From Burkholderiaceae bacterium (GTDB lineage Bacteria; Pseudomonadota; Gammaproteobacteria; Burkholderiales; Burkholderiaceae_D): DNA of 38,061 bases. The notes beneath the pieces are model-generated. The model worked only from the letters and a program-made list of their open reading frames with translations. It was not told where the DNA came from and did not search any database. Location: positions 117,499 through 155,559 of the forward strand of contig JAOASL010000020.1 in assembly GCA_030158675.1 (NCBI GenBank), written 5' to 3'. Below, piece by piece: positions 15,734 to 24,175 of the stretch. The position numbers and the translations under genes are program-made. Numbering within the stretch: position 1 is the first letter of the stretch; every line of letters starts with the position of its first letter.

Positions 15734-15773
15734 GTGCTCTACTGAGTTTGTTAACGCGGCAAGCGAGGGCCCG

Positions 15774-16109
15774 ATGAAATACCGCATGATTCCCGTAGCT
15801 ATTTTTCTGTCGCTCTATGTGCTTTGCGGTCACGCTCTGGCAAACGATGCCAGGCTGGCTGAAAAAGGCAGGGAAATTTTTAACCAGTTTTGCTACCACT
15901 GCCACGGTTCGGATGCGATCCAGGGCGAACGCATTCGCGACCTGCGACGCCTGACCCGGCGCTACGGCGATGAGCGCCACGACGTCTTTTTAAAAACAGT
16001 CACCGAAGGCAGGACCGACAAGGGCATGCCTTCATGGAAAGAATCGCTATCGCCGCAAGCGCTCAGCGAGATCTGGGCTTTTCTGGAATCAGTACAAAAC
16101 AAAGACTGA
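15774..16109 (+). CDS. Periplasmic c-type cytochrome
   Basis: A 111-residue class I cytochrome c. A signal peptide runs to about residue 23 (GHALA). Heme attachment is C40-YH-C43-H44 and the likely axial methionine is M85 in GRTDKGMPSW. The small single-heme form and its place after the PQQ dehydrogenase suggest it is that enzyme's electron acceptor, comparable in role to XoxG or cytochrome c550. A GAGGG site six bases before ATG 15774 supports the start; an ATG at 15714 lies inside the terminator region and is rejected. A strong terminator separates it from the dehydrogenase, so it is expressed by read-through or from its own promoter, which I could not identify. Confidence 0.88.
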   Translation: MKYRMIPVAIFLSLYVLCGHALANDARLAEKGREIFNQFCYHCHGSDAIQGERIRDLRRLTRRYGDERHDVFLKTVTEGRTDKGMPSWKESLSPQALSEIWAFLESVQNKD

Positions 16110-16133
16110 TTTTCGAGCGGCCCCCAGCCCGAG

Positions 16134-17516
16134 TTACTTGCGGTCGAACCACACGGTCTGGATATTCATGAACTCGTGCACACCGTAGTCGCTCAGTTCA
16201 CGCCCGTAGCCGCTCTTTTTGACGCCGCCGATCGGCACGCGCGGGTCTGATGCCGAGAACCCGTTGACGAACACGCCGCCGGTCTCCATGCGCCGCGCCA
16301 GACGCTTCGCCAGATCGCGGTTGCTGGTCCACAGCGCGCCCGACAGACCGAACTCGCTGTCATTGGCCAGCGCGATCGCATGCTCAACGTCGTTCGCCTC
16401 GATCAGCGCCGCCACCGGACCAAAGGTCTCCTGCGCAAATGCCGGCATGCCCGGCTTCACCCCGGCCAGCACCGTCGGCAAGAAGTAGTTGCCCGCGCCC
16501 GCCACCGGCGCGCCGCCCAGCAGCAGCTGCGCGCCCGCCGCCACCGTGCCTTCGACCTGACGGTGCAACTCATCGCGCAGATCGGCGCGCGCCATCGGGC
16601 CGATATAGGTGGATTCATCCAGCGGGTCGCCCATCTTCAGCGCCCTCACCGCCGCCACGAAGCGCTCGGTAAATTCCGCCGCAATCGGTTGCTCAAGGAT
16701 GATTCGCTTGGCCGCGATACAGATCTGCCCGGTGTTCTGGAAGCGGCCAGTCACGGCCGCCTTCACCGCCCCATCGAGATCGGCATCGGCTAGCACGATG
16801 AACGGGTCGGCGCCGCCCAGCTCCAGCAGGCACTTCTTCAGTGCCGCACCGGCCTGCGACGCAATGGCCGATCCGGCACGCACGCTGCCCGTCACTGCCA
16901 CGGCCGCGATGCGGTCGTCAGCGATCACTTTCGACACCTGATCGTTATTGAGGTTGACGGCGCTGAACGCGCCCTTCGGCAGACCCGCTTCCAGCATCAC
17001 CTGCTCGGTCAGGTACGCGCAGCCCATCACGTTCGGCGCATGCTTCAGAAAATACGCATTGCCGCCCAACAGCATCGGGATCGCGCCGCGCATCGACTGC
17101 CAGTACGGGAAGTTCCATGGCATCACCGCCAGGATCGCGCCCAGCGGATGGTAGGACACATACGCGTCCGGACCGATGGCGGTCGGGCGATCGTCCAGGA
17201 TCGCGCCGCCGTTGGCCGCATACCAGTCGCACAGCATCGCGCACTTCTCGACCTCGGCCCGGGCCTGCCCGATCGGCTTGCCCATCTCGCGCGCGGCCAT
17301 CTCGCCGAGCGTCTGAATGTCACGGCGCAGGATCTGCGCGATACGCGCGAGCGCCGCCAGACGCTCGGCCACCGGCGTGGCTGCCCACGCGCGGAAACCG
17401 GCCCGCGCGGTGTCGAGCGCGCGGTTCAGTGACGCGTCGTCGTCGAAGGGATAGCGGGCGATCACCTCGCCGTTGGCCGGATTGATGGAGACAGAACCGG
17501 GTGCGAAATCGTTCAT
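16134..17516 (-). CDS. sad: Succinate-semialdehyde dehydrogenase, Sad/YneI type
   Basis: A 460-residue NAD(P)-dependent aldehyde dehydrogenase. It resembles E. coli Sad (YneI) closely by eye over its whole length, including REMGKPIGQARAEV (76-89), MPWNFPYWQSMRGAIP, HAPNVMGCAYL, E232 in LELGGADPF and the catalytic C266 in NTGQICIAAKR, ending HEFMNIQTVWFDRK. Sad oxidises succinate semialdehyde to succinate. It is not the same subfamily as the GabD-like protein at 4431-5897. It converges with the cytochrome gene, 24 bp apart, and is the last gene of a four-gene run with a hydroxyacid dehydrogenase, DmlA-like and MDR proteins. Confidence 0.9.
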   Translation of the reverse strand: MNDFAPGSVSINPANGEVIARYPFDDDASLNRALDTARAGFRAWAATPVAERLAALARIAQILRRDIQTLGEMAAREMGKPIGQARAEVEKCAMLCDWYAANGGAILDDRPTAIGPDAYVSYHPLGAILAVMPWNFPYWQSMRGAIPMLLGGNAYFLKHAPNVMGCAYLTEQVMLEAGLPKGAFSAVNLNNDQVSKVIADDRIAAVAVTGSVRAGSAIASQAGAALKKCLLELGGADPFIVLADADLDGAVKAAVTGRFQNTGQICIAAKRIILEQPIAAEFTERFVAAVRALKMGDPLDESTYIGPMARADLRDELHRQVEGTVAAGAQLLLGGAPVAGAGNYFLPTVLAGVKPGMPAFAQETFGPVAALIEANDVEHAIALANDSEFGLSGALWTSNRDLAKRLARRMETGGVFVNGFSASDPRVPIGGVKKSGYGRELSDYGVHEFMNIQTVWFDRK

Positions 17517-17563
17517 GGGAAAACTCCGTTGAATTCGTTAGCTGGAAGGGGAATGGCCACAAC

Positions 17564-18439
17564 TTACGCGCGCTGCTTTTGCAGCAGCGGGATCAGTTCC
17601 GGCACGAAGGCGTTGGCTGCGCCCTGGCCGACGGCCTGATCGAAAGTGGCCTGCACTGCGTCCGCAATGCGGTGTGCGGCGCCACTGTCGCTGGCCATCG
17701 TGGTGAAGTAGCCGAGATCTTTTTGCGCATTACTCATCGCGAACTTCAGGCCGGTCGGATCACCGTTCAGCAGGAAGGGACGCAGGCGCTCAAGCGCCGC
17801 CCCGCCACCGCCGCCCTTGGCGAGCACATCGACAAACACCTCCGGCGCAATGCCGTCGCCGAGCGCACAGGCCGCTGCCTCGGCGATCAGCGCCGCACAA
17901 CCGAGCGATACATAGTTGTGCAGCAGCTTCATGCGGTGGCCGGCGCCGATGGCACCGACGTGCGCGATGTTCTCGGCAAAGCAGCGCAGCACCGGCAGGC
18001 AGAATTCGAACACCTCCTGGTCGCCACCGACCAGCAGGTTCAGCCGGCCCTCGGCCGCTTCTTTTGGCGTGCGCGTCATCGGCGAATCAATGAAGCGACC
18101 GCCGGCGGCCTGCACGGCCGCAGCGAGTTTGACGGTGGATGACGGCACGGCGGTCGAGCAGTCAACCACGGTCGCGCCCGGCGGCAGGCCAGCCAGCACG
18201 CCATCGTCGCCGAGCAGCACGGCCTCAACCTGCGGCGAGCCGGTCACACACAGGATCACCAGTTCCGCGTTCGCCGCTACCGACTTCGGCGTAGTCGCCG
18301 TTGTCACACCGGCGGCCAGCAGCGCGTCCAGCGGCTGGTTGCCGGCGTGCTCAAGCACGGTCAGCTGATGGCCATGCTTGACGAGGTTGCTGGCGATGCC
18401 GTGGCCCATCAGGCCGATGCCGATCATTCCGATTTTCAT
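17564..18439 (-). CDS. NAD-dependent beta-hydroxyacid dehydrogenase (3-hydroxyisobutyrate/tartronate semialdehyde type)
   Basis: A 291-residue dehydrogenase of the MmsB/GarR family. The cofactor motif GIGLMGHGIA starts at residue 7, and the catalytic lysine is K171 in GAGHRMKLLHN. The substrate loop reads DSPMTRTPKEAAEGRL rather than the usual DAPVSGG, marking a distinct subfamily and making a precise substrate call unsafe. Expected chemistry is reversible oxidation of a beta-hydroxyacid to a semialdehyde, which the adjacent Sad-type enzyme could oxidise further. Start 18439 is chosen because MKIGMIGIG begins the Rossmann fold. The upstream neighbour is a DmlA-like enzyme, 83 bp away. Confidence 0.86.
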   Translation of the reverse strand: MKIGMIGIGLMGHGIASNLVKHGHQLTVLEHAGNQPLDALLAAGVTTATTPKSVAANAELVILCVTGSPQVEAVLLGDDGVLAGLPPGATVVDCSTAVPSSTVKLAAAVQAAGGRFIDSPMTRTPKEAAEGRLNLLVGGDQEVFEFCLPVLRCFAENIAHVGAIGAGHRMKLLHNYVSLGCAALIAEAAACALGDGIAPEVFVDVLAKGGGGGAALERLRPFLLNGDPTGLKFAMSNAQKDLGYFTTMASDSGAAHRIADAVQATFDQAVGQGAANAFVPELIPLLQKQRA

Positions 18440-18522
18440 GATTCTGTATCCATGCTTTGCAGGTTGGATGAGCTCCACTCGCGGGGTGGCCGCTTGCGGG
18501 GTTGTACCGTTAAGGCTGCTGG

Positions 18523-19605
18523 CTACAGCGCCGATTCGATAGCCCGACCGAGATCCGTCGTGCTGGCCTGGCCGCCGATGTCGGCAGTACGCGGTCCGCC
18601 ATTGGCCGGATCGAGCACCGTCTCGATGGCGCGCAGGATCGCATCATGCGCGTCGCGATAGCCGAGGAAGTCGAGCATCATCGCGCCGCACCAGATCTGG
18701 CCGATCGGGTTGGCGATATTCTTGCCGGCGATGTCCGGCGCCGAACCGTGTACCGGCTCGAACAGCGATGGAAACTTGCGCTCCGGGTTCAGGTTCGCGC
18801 TCGGCGCAATACCGATCGTGCCGGTGCAGGCCGGACCGAGGTCGGACAGGATGTCGCCGAACAGGTTCGATGCGACCACCACGTCGAAGAACTCGGGCCG
18901 CTGCACGAAGTGCGCGGTCAGAATATCGATATGGAATTTATCCAGTGTCAGGCCCGGATAGCCCTTGGCCATTTCGACGACGCGCTCGTCCCAGTACGGC
19001 ATCGTGATCGAGATGCCATTCGATTTGGTGGCGCTGGTCAGGTGCTTCTTCGGGCGCGACTGCGCCAGCTCGAAGGCGAACTTCAATACGCGGTCGACGC
19101 CGATGCGCGACATCACCGTATTCTGCATCACGATCTCGCGCTCGGTGCCGTCATACATGCGCCCGCCGATGCTCGAATATTCGCCCTCGGTGTTCTCGCG
19201 CACGATGAACATGTCGATCTCGCCGGGGACGCGCGGCGTGCCATCGCGCCGCACTACCGGTGCGACGATGCCCGGCATCAGCCGCGCCGGACGCAGATTG
19301 ATGTACTGGTCAAATTCACGCCGGAACAAGAGCAGCGAACCCCACAGCGACACATGGTCGGGAATCTTCTCGGGCCAGCCGACCGCGCCGAAATAGATTG
19401 CGTCGTGCGAGCCGATCTGCTTTTTCCAGTCGTCCGGCAGCATCTTGCCGTGCTTCTCGCAATAATCCCAGCTGGAGAAATCAAAGTGGTCGAACTGCAG
19501 GTCGATGCCGAACTTGCGCGCGGCCGCCTCAAGCACGCGCAGACCTTCCGGAACGACTTCCTTGCCGATGCCGTCGCCGGGAATCACTGCAATACGTTTT
19601 GTCAT
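18523..19605 (-). CDS. dmlA: D-malate/tartrate dehydrogenase (decarboxylating), DmlA/TtuC type
   Basis: A 360-residue member of the isocitrate/isopropylmalate dehydrogenase family. It closely resembles E. coli DmlA by eye: IAVIPGDGIGKEV at the start, FGAVGWPEKIPDHVSLWGSL, FRREFDQYINLRP, the VRENTEGEYSS motif, LTSATKSNGISITMPYWDERV and LFEPVHGSAPDIAGKNIANP. DmlA oxidises and decarboxylates D-malate to pyruvate; TtuC homologues also act on tartrate and related acids. The metal-binding SNLFGDILSDLGP is intact. It lies 27 bp after the MDR oxidoreductase gene, so the two are probably co-transcribed. The choice between malate and tartrate is open. Confidence 0.9.
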   Translation of the reverse strand: MTKRIAVIPGDGIGKEVVPEGLRVLEAAARKFGIDLQFDHFDFSSWDYCEKHGKMLPDDWKKQIGSHDAIYFGAVGWPEKIPDHVSLWGSLLLFRREFDQYINLRPARLMPGIVAPVVRRDGTPRVPGEIDMFIVRENTEGEYSSIGGRMYDGTEREIVMQNTVMSRIGVDRVLKFAFELAQSRPKKHLTSATKSNGISITMPYWDERVVEMAKGYPGLTLDKFHIDILTAHFVQRPEFFDVVVASNLFGDILSDLGPACTGTIGIAPSANLNPERKFPSLFEPVHGSAPDIAGKNIANPIGQIWCGAMMLDFLGYRDAHDAILRAIETVLDPANGGPRTADIGGQASTTDLGRAIESAL

Positions 19606-19632
19606 GATGTTTGCCTGAAAAGATTACACCGA

Positions 19633-20661
19633 TCAGAAACCCGAGATCACCACTTTGCCGAAATGCGCGCCGCTTTCCATATGCTTGAACGCTGCCTGCG
19701 CATCGTCCAGCGCGAACACCTGGTCGAGCACAGGCTTGAGGCGGTGGTGTTCGATCGCACGGTTCATTTGTTCGAAGCGTGCCTTCGAGCCGACCGCGAT
19801 GCCCTGCACGCGAATCAGCGGACCGAACAGCTGGCGCAGCGAGATGGTCGCCTCCGGACCCGCCACAAAACCGACCACACCGACAAAACCACCGAATGCC
19901 GTTGCCGCCAGCGACTTCGACAAGGTCGCGCCGGCCGTCTCAACGACGATGTCAACGCCGCGTCCACCGGTCATTTCCTTGGCGGCCAGCTCCCAGTCCG
20001 GGTTGCTGCGATAGTTGATGGTGTCGTCCGCGCCGAGCGCCCTCGCACGCGTGAGCTTCTCGTCGCTCGATGAAGTGATAATCACGCGCGCACCGGCCGC
20101 TTTGGCGAACTGCAGCGCAAACAGCGATACGCCGCCGGTACCTTGCAGCAGCACCGTGTCGCCCGGCTTCACGCCGCCTTCCTGCAGCGTGGTCCAGGCG
20201 GTCAGCGCGGCGATCGGCAGCGTCGCGACCTCGATGTCGGACAGCGAAGCCGGTGGCGCGACGGCATCGATGGCCGGCACCGCGATGTACTGTTGCAGCA
20301 CGCCGGACAGCGGCGCGCCCAGCGTCTGCCGGGTGCGCTGCTGCACCGTCGGCAGGCCGTCGTGCCAGCCCTGCGTGTAAATCGGCGCGACGCGGTCGCC
20401 GATCTTCCATTCGGTGACGCCCTCGCCAAGCGCGACCACGGTGCCGCAGGCATCCGACGCCGGCACCAGCGGCATGGGCAGTCCGGGGATGTATTTGCCG
20501 CTCAGGACAGCAAGATCGCGGTAATTCAGGCTGGCTGCGGAAACCTTCACCAGGATGTCACCGCGGCGCGGCACGGGCACATCGAGCGCATGCTGCGTGA
20601 TCGCATCCAGAGAGAATGCGGTGGCCGCCATGGCCTTCATTTTTGCGGGAATCATTGTCAT
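19633..20661 (-). CDS. Zinc-free MDR oxidoreductase (quinone oxidoreductase-like)
   Basis: A protein of about 342 residues from the medium-chain dehydrogenase/reductase superfamily. The GroES-like N-terminal half includes SLNYRDLAVLSGKY and VPASDACGTVVALGEGV. The Rossmann half includes LLQGTGGVSLFALQFAKAAGA and the MTGGRGVDIVVETAG stretch. The catalytic zinc cysteine and the four-cysteine lobe of classical alcohol dehydrogenases are absent, so it resembles quinone oxidoreductases and enoyl reductases. Start choice is uncertain: ATG codons at 20661, 20655 and 20640 all lack a good ribosome site. It leads the run dmlA, hydroxyacid dehydrogenase, sad; its specific role is unknown. Confidence 0.82.
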   Translation of the reverse strand: MTMIPAKMKAMAATAFSLDAITQHALDVPVPRRGDILVKVSAASLNYRDLAVLSGKYIPGLPMPLVPASDACGTVVALGEGVTEWKIGDRVAPIYTQGWHDGLPTVQQRTRQTLGAPLSGVLQQYIAVPAIDAVAPPASLSDIEVATLPIAALTAWTTLQEGGVKPGDTVLLQGTGGVSLFALQFAKAAGARVIITSSSDEKLTRARALGADDTINYRSNPDWELAAKEMTGGRGVDIVVETAGATLSKSLAATAFGGFVGVVGFVAGPEATISLRQLFGPLIRVQGIAVGSKARFEQMNRAIEHHRLKPVLDQVFALDDAQAAFKHMESGAHFGKVVISGF

Positions 20662-20833
20662 ATCAGCGTGGGGAAGTTGTTCTTCCGGCTCTGGCGAACC
20701 GGTGGGTATCGGCGCCTGCGTCGCGCAGTTGTGGCGGCGACAGGTGCGCATGTTCACATAGCTGCCGAATGCCGCAAAGGTGTCGGCACCGCTATTTCCT
20801 TTGTAATTCCGGAAGCTGGCCTTCGCGAGGCAA

Positions 20834-22048
20834 CTAGTCGAAGATCAGCCTGGCCAGCTCACGCGCCGTCAACGGTGCGGTCGCATATTTTCCTGTATCG
20901 ATCGAGATGTAATTCCCGCGCCGGATCACGCCATAAGTGTGGCGCTGGTGCAGCGACGATCTGGCATCGGACAGCTGGCCGCGACCGGCGGCAAACACCC
21001 AGCCGCCATTCACCACGAAACTTTCCTCTGCAGAGCGAATGCGCGCCACCCAGGGCAACGATTGCTGCAGCTTGTCCAGCACTGCGTCATGCAGCACTTG
21101 CGGATCGGGCCGGTGCAGCGTTGTCGGGTCCGGAGGCTGCACCGACGCATCATCGACCAGCAGGCCATCCGGATACCAGGACAGATAGAAATTCCTGCCG
21201 TCGTAGTTCTTGATATCGCCAAACGGTCCGGTCGCAATCAGTGCGCAGGGCAGGTCCAGCGCTTCGCGGGTCTTCAGAAAAATCGACTGTCGATAGCGGT
21301 TCGACCACACCCCTGCGGGCGCCATGCCGGCGCTCTGGTCCACGGCCATCCGCCCCTCCCACAGCGCGTTAACCACCAGGTCAAACGAGGGGAAATGGCC
21401 ATCTGCGGTATCGACCGACCAGCGTCCGTCCGGTTGGTCCGAATCGGGACGCGCAGCAACCACCCGCTGGCCCAGACAAAGCGCAATGTCCGGTTCGGCG
21501 GCCAGCGCCTCGACGAATCGGTCGGCGATCCAGTTTGTCTGTACCGAACGCTCAGGCACGCGAAATCCCGCGACAATCTCGGGCGACGACGTCAGGTTCG
21601 CCAGTTCGTGTGCCGACAACCTGTGCGCCGCGGCGCTGCTGGCATCGTGCACATACCGCCCGGCGTCCGGATGAACCCGAACCGCGTCACTGACGCGCCG
21701 CAGGTAGTCCAGCATTTGCTCAGGCGGCACCACGGAATCGCGATGGCACAGATAATAATCATCATCGCTGCTGGCGGCCGGAAGAATCGAGGTGCCGATC
21801 AGTTCTTCCACCAGCGGACGGAACATCAGACTGCCCGGCAGAATGTGCAGCGCAGTCTGCAGCGACGGATCGCCGCTGTACAAGTAACCGAGGTGGATCT
21901 TGCCTTCGTTCCAGCGGCTGGCGGCGCAAAATGGCGCACTGCCCGCATCGAACAACATGACCTGCGCGCCGCGACGCGCAAAATTCAGTGCGACCGAGCA
22001 GCCCATGATGCCCGCGCCGAGGATCGCGATGCGTCGCTTGCCGGTCAT
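20834..22048 (-). CDS. FAD-dependent oxidoreductase (DAO fold) of a glycosyltransferase-linked trio
   Basis: A 404-residue flavoprotein. The dinucleotide-binding motif ILGAGIMGCSVALNFARRGA starts at about residue 8. It continues with CAASRWNEGKIHLGYLYSGD, which I associate with FAD oxidoreductases found near surface-polysaccharide genes. The C-terminal part (SFVVNGGWVFAAGRGQLSD, then GNYISIDTGKYATAPLTARE) fits closure of the DAO fold. It has no signal peptide, so it acts in the cytoplasm. The start at 22048 overlaps the stop of the cupin gene (ATGA), giving tight coupling. Likely an oxidation of a sugar or amino-sugar derivative, but the substrate is not recognisable. Confidence 0.82.
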   Translation of the reverse strand: MTGKRRIAILGAGIMGCSVALNFARRGAQVMLFDAGSAPFCAASRWNEGKIHLGYLYSGDPSLQTALHILPGSLMFRPLVEELIGTSILPAASSDDDYYLCHRDSVVPPEQMLDYLRRVSDAVRVHPDAGRYVHDASSAAAHRLSAHELANLTSSPEIVAGFRVPERSVQTNWIADRFVEALAAEPDIALCLGQRVVAARPDSDQPDGRWSVDTADGHFPSFDLVVNALWEGRMAVDQSAGMAPAGVWSNRYRQSIFLKTREALDLPCALIATGPFGDIKNYDGRNFYLSWYPDGLLVDDASVQPPDPTTLHRPDPQVLHDAVLDKLQQSLPWVARIRSAEESFVVNGGWVFAAGRGQLSDARSSLHQRHTYGVIRRGNYISIDTGKYATAPLTARELARLIFD

Positions 22049-22467
22049 TGCTTTCCATCCTTTTGGCGAAAATACGAGTCCGGATTGAACGGCTCGCTGC
22101 AAATGACCCACAGCACCGCCTGCTCACTCACGTAAGTCTGCTCGGCCCAGATACCCGCACCCATCAGCAGTCCGGGGCCGGCATCGGACAGGGTTACCGT
22201 CACCTCGTCGCCTGCATAGCGCATCTGCACGCGAACTTCCCCATTCACGCAGATCAGCATTTGCACGGCCGTGCGATGCCCGTGCCCGCCACGCGAGGTA
22301 CCGGCCGGCACACCGGCCACCGTAAAAATACGGCGCGGCGCAAACGGCAGCGAATCCAGTTCAACGGGCAACAGCGTCCCACGGGTATCCCGATGCCGGA
22401 CGAGGGCAAAGGTGCTGGCCAGGCCACCGAACCATGTATCGCCGGCGAGAAGCGCGCTATCCTGCAT
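22045..22467 (-). CDS. FdtA/QdtA/WxcM-like cupin protein
   Basis: A 140-residue single-domain cupin of the sugar 3,4-ketoisomerase (FdtA/QdtA) and WxcM C-terminal type. Family marks are RHRDTRGTLLPVE, RIFTVAGVPAGTSRGGHGH with following R and Q residues, and ICVNGEVRVQM. Known members isomerise dTDP-4-keto-6-deoxyglucose derivatives in the making of unusual deoxyamino sugars. No dTDP-sugar synthesis, aminotransferase or acyltransferase gene is nearby. It overlaps the upstream glycosyltransferase by 11 bp and the downstream FAD gene by four, so the three products are very probably made together. Confidence 0.82.
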   Translation of the reverse strand: MQDSALLAGDTWFGGLASTFALVRHRDTRGTLLPVELDSLPFAPRRIFTVAGVPAGTSRGGHGHRTAVQMLICVNGEVRVQMRYAGDEVTVTLSDAGPGLLMGAGIWAEQTYVSEQAVLWVICSEPFNPDSYFRQKDGKQ

Positions 22468-23278
22468 GCTTCTTTTCCAGTAGCGCTCGCAGCCTCACCA
22501 GCACCTGCAGCAGCGGTGTGGCAAGGGCGATCTTTTCTTCGGCACTCAACTCCGAATCCCACAGCTCTGTCATGCAAGCCGACAGTACCTCGAGTTTTTG
22601 CCGTGTCGAGAACGCCCAGTTCAGCGTCATGCTGCCGGGCTTGAAATATTTCAGGCAAAGCTCCCCCGGTACACGTGCGAACTCTCCCAGCAGGCTCATG
22701 TGGAACAGCCACGGCCAGTCGGCCGAAAATTCGCCGGCGCCATGGGTCTTCAGCCCGCGTATGCGACGCGCGCGCGCAAGCCGGAACAAGCCGCGGTTAG
22801 GCACCCACCATTTGATTTTCCAGTTCAGCATATGCATGCCGCGCCTGACACGATCCCTGACGCCTTCCAATTCATCCATCACCCAATGCGCCTGACGGCC
22901 ATCCACCTCGGTCAGCAACACGTCAGAAAAGCTGAGCACCACCTCAGGCCGCGCATCCAGTACTGCCGCAAGCCGCTCGACATACTCCGGTTTGATGATG
23001 TCGTCATGGAAAGCGAATAACACATAGTCGGCATCGGCCATGTTCAGCAACGCATTGCAGTTGCCCACGTAACCAAGCCGTTCGGACTGCCGCACGACGG
23101 TGAAACGCGGATCGCGCGATGCATGAGCCTCGCAGATTGCGGCGGTACGGTCGGTGCAGGCATCGACCGACACGATGACCTTCAGGTCGGCATAGGTCTG
23201 GCCGGACAGGCTATCGAGTGTGGGCTGGATAAAGTCTGCTGCCTGCCAGGCGGGCAGCAAAGCGGTGACAGAACTCAT
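22457..23278 (-). CDS. Family 2 glycosyltransferase
   Basis: A 273-residue GT-A fold glycosyltransferase without membrane helices. SSVTALLPAWQAADFIQPTL opens the nucleotide-binding fold; VSVDACTDRTAA and FAFHDDIIKPEYV give the acidic donor and metal positions (HDD in place of DxD). The remainder (DWPWLFHMSLLGEFARVPGEL) fits the acceptor domain. It would transfer a sugar from a nucleotide donor to a lipid, protein or glycan acceptor. It leads the trio with a cupin and an FAD oxidoreductase. A candidate role is assembly of a modified surface sugar, but no Wzx, Wzy or other polysaccharide genes are in the window. Confidence 0.86.
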   Translation of the reverse strand: MSSVTALLPAWQAADFIQPTLDSLSGQTYADLKVIVSVDACTDRTAAICEAHASRDPRFTVVRQSERLGYVGNCNALLNMADADYVLFAFHDDIIKPEYVERLAAVLDARPEVVLSFSDVLLTEVDGRQAHWVMDELEGVRDRVRRGMHMLNWKIKWWVPNRGLFRLARARRIRGLKTHGAGEFSADWPWLFHMSLLGEFARVPGELCLKYFKPGSMTLNWAFSTRQKLEVLSACMTELWDSELSAEEKIALATPLLQVLVRLRALLEKKHAG

Positions 23279-23318
23279 AAGGTCTGCATGAATGGTGATG
23301 AATGATTAAATCAGTAGC

Positions 23319-23349
23319 GATGCCGCAAGCAAGGCAGAAAAGCGGCATC
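23319..23349. repeat. Hairpin between modA and the glycosyltransferase trio
   Basis: GATGCCGC (23319-23326) pairs perfectly with GCGGCATC (23342-23349) around a 15-nt loop. It lies 40 bp beyond the modA stop codon on the minus strand. It might help terminate modA transcription before the trio; there is no T-tract. Confidence 0.4.
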
Positions 23350-23389
23350 ACCCATCCGGTCGTCTTGCGACAGAAAAGGTAAAGCGCGC

Positions 23390-24175
23390 TTATTTTCCTG
23401 CGGCGACGTCGTCTTGCGGTGGCAGATAGCCGTAGCGCACAAAGGTCGCGCGTGCCGCCGCGCCGGTGACGAATGCAGCGAACGATCGCACGGCCGGATT
23501 GTTCTCGCCGTGCAGGGTCATCACAAAGGCCTGCGCGATCGGTTTGTAGAGCTCTGCCGGCAGCACCGAGAACGCGCCCAGTCCGTTGAACTCGCTACGG
23601 TAAAGCATCGAGCGCGTCACGATGCCGGCGCTGGCGCTGCCATTTTTCACGAAGCGCGCAACTTCCTGTACGTTCTCGCCCGTCACCAGCTTGGCCTGCA
23701 ACTTCGGCCACAGCCGGGCTTCGCGCAGCGCCTGCTCGGCTCGCTGCCCGAACGGGCTGTTGTACCGCGACGGGATCGCGATCACATGGATTTTGCGATC
23801 GGTGAGCATGTCGAGAGTCGGCGAGATGACGCCAGGCAGCCGGGTCCACAACAGCAGTTCGTTGCGCGCGTAGATCACTGGCGCGCCGGTCGCCAGGCCT
23901 TCGTCGGACAGGCGCGCCGGGTAACTCAGGTTGGCCGCAAAAAACAGATCGATCGGCACACCACGCCGGATGTCGGCGTACAGCGCGCGCGAACTGCCTG
24001 CCATCAGCGCGATCTCGGGGCCGCCGTACTGGCTGCGGTAGTCGTCGGCCAGTTGCTGTATCGCCGGCAGCACTTCAGTGGACACAGCGACCAGCAGGCG
24101 CGCATCGGCATGCGCGCTGGTAGCGGCGGCGAAGGCAACGACGATGAAAAGCAGGCGGAAAAATCGGTGGATCAT
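23390..24175 (-). CDS. modA: Molybdate-type ABC transporter substrate-binding protein (ModA-like)
   Basis: A 261-residue periplasmic binding protein. The signal peptide ends near SAHA (residue 23). The mature protein begins LLVAVSTEVLPAIQQLADDY and has the ModA-like layout AGSSRALYADIRRGVPIDLFFAANLSYP, YARNELLLWTR, then SRYNSPFGQRAEQALRE and GIVTRSMLYRSEF. ModA proteins deliver molybdate or tungstate to ModBC. Neither ModB nor ModC is here, so it is an orphan; it may serve a transporter elsewhere or bind another oxyanion. Start 24175 is fixed by the signal peptide. It diverges from a methyltransferase gene across 211 bp. Confidence 0.85.
   Translation of the reverse strand: MIHRFFRLLFIVVAFAAATSAHADARLLVAVSTEVLPAIQQLADDYRSQYGGPEIALMAGSSRALYADIRRGVPIDLFFAANLSYPARLSDEGLATGAPVIYARNELLLWTRLPGVISPTLDMLTDRKIHVIAIPSRYNSPFGQRAEQALREARLWPKLQAKLVTGENVQEVARFVKNGSASAGIVTRSMLYRSEFNGLGAFSVLPAELYKPIAQAFVMTLHGENNPAVRSFAAFVTGAAARATFVRYGYLPPQDDVAAGK

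Noticed and set aside
2508-20826. A 21-bp near match (19 of 21) between about 2508-2528 and 20806-20826, both near gene ends
   Set aside because: By a rough count, such a short match with two mismatches is expected about once by chance in a window this size. No extended similarity was seen.
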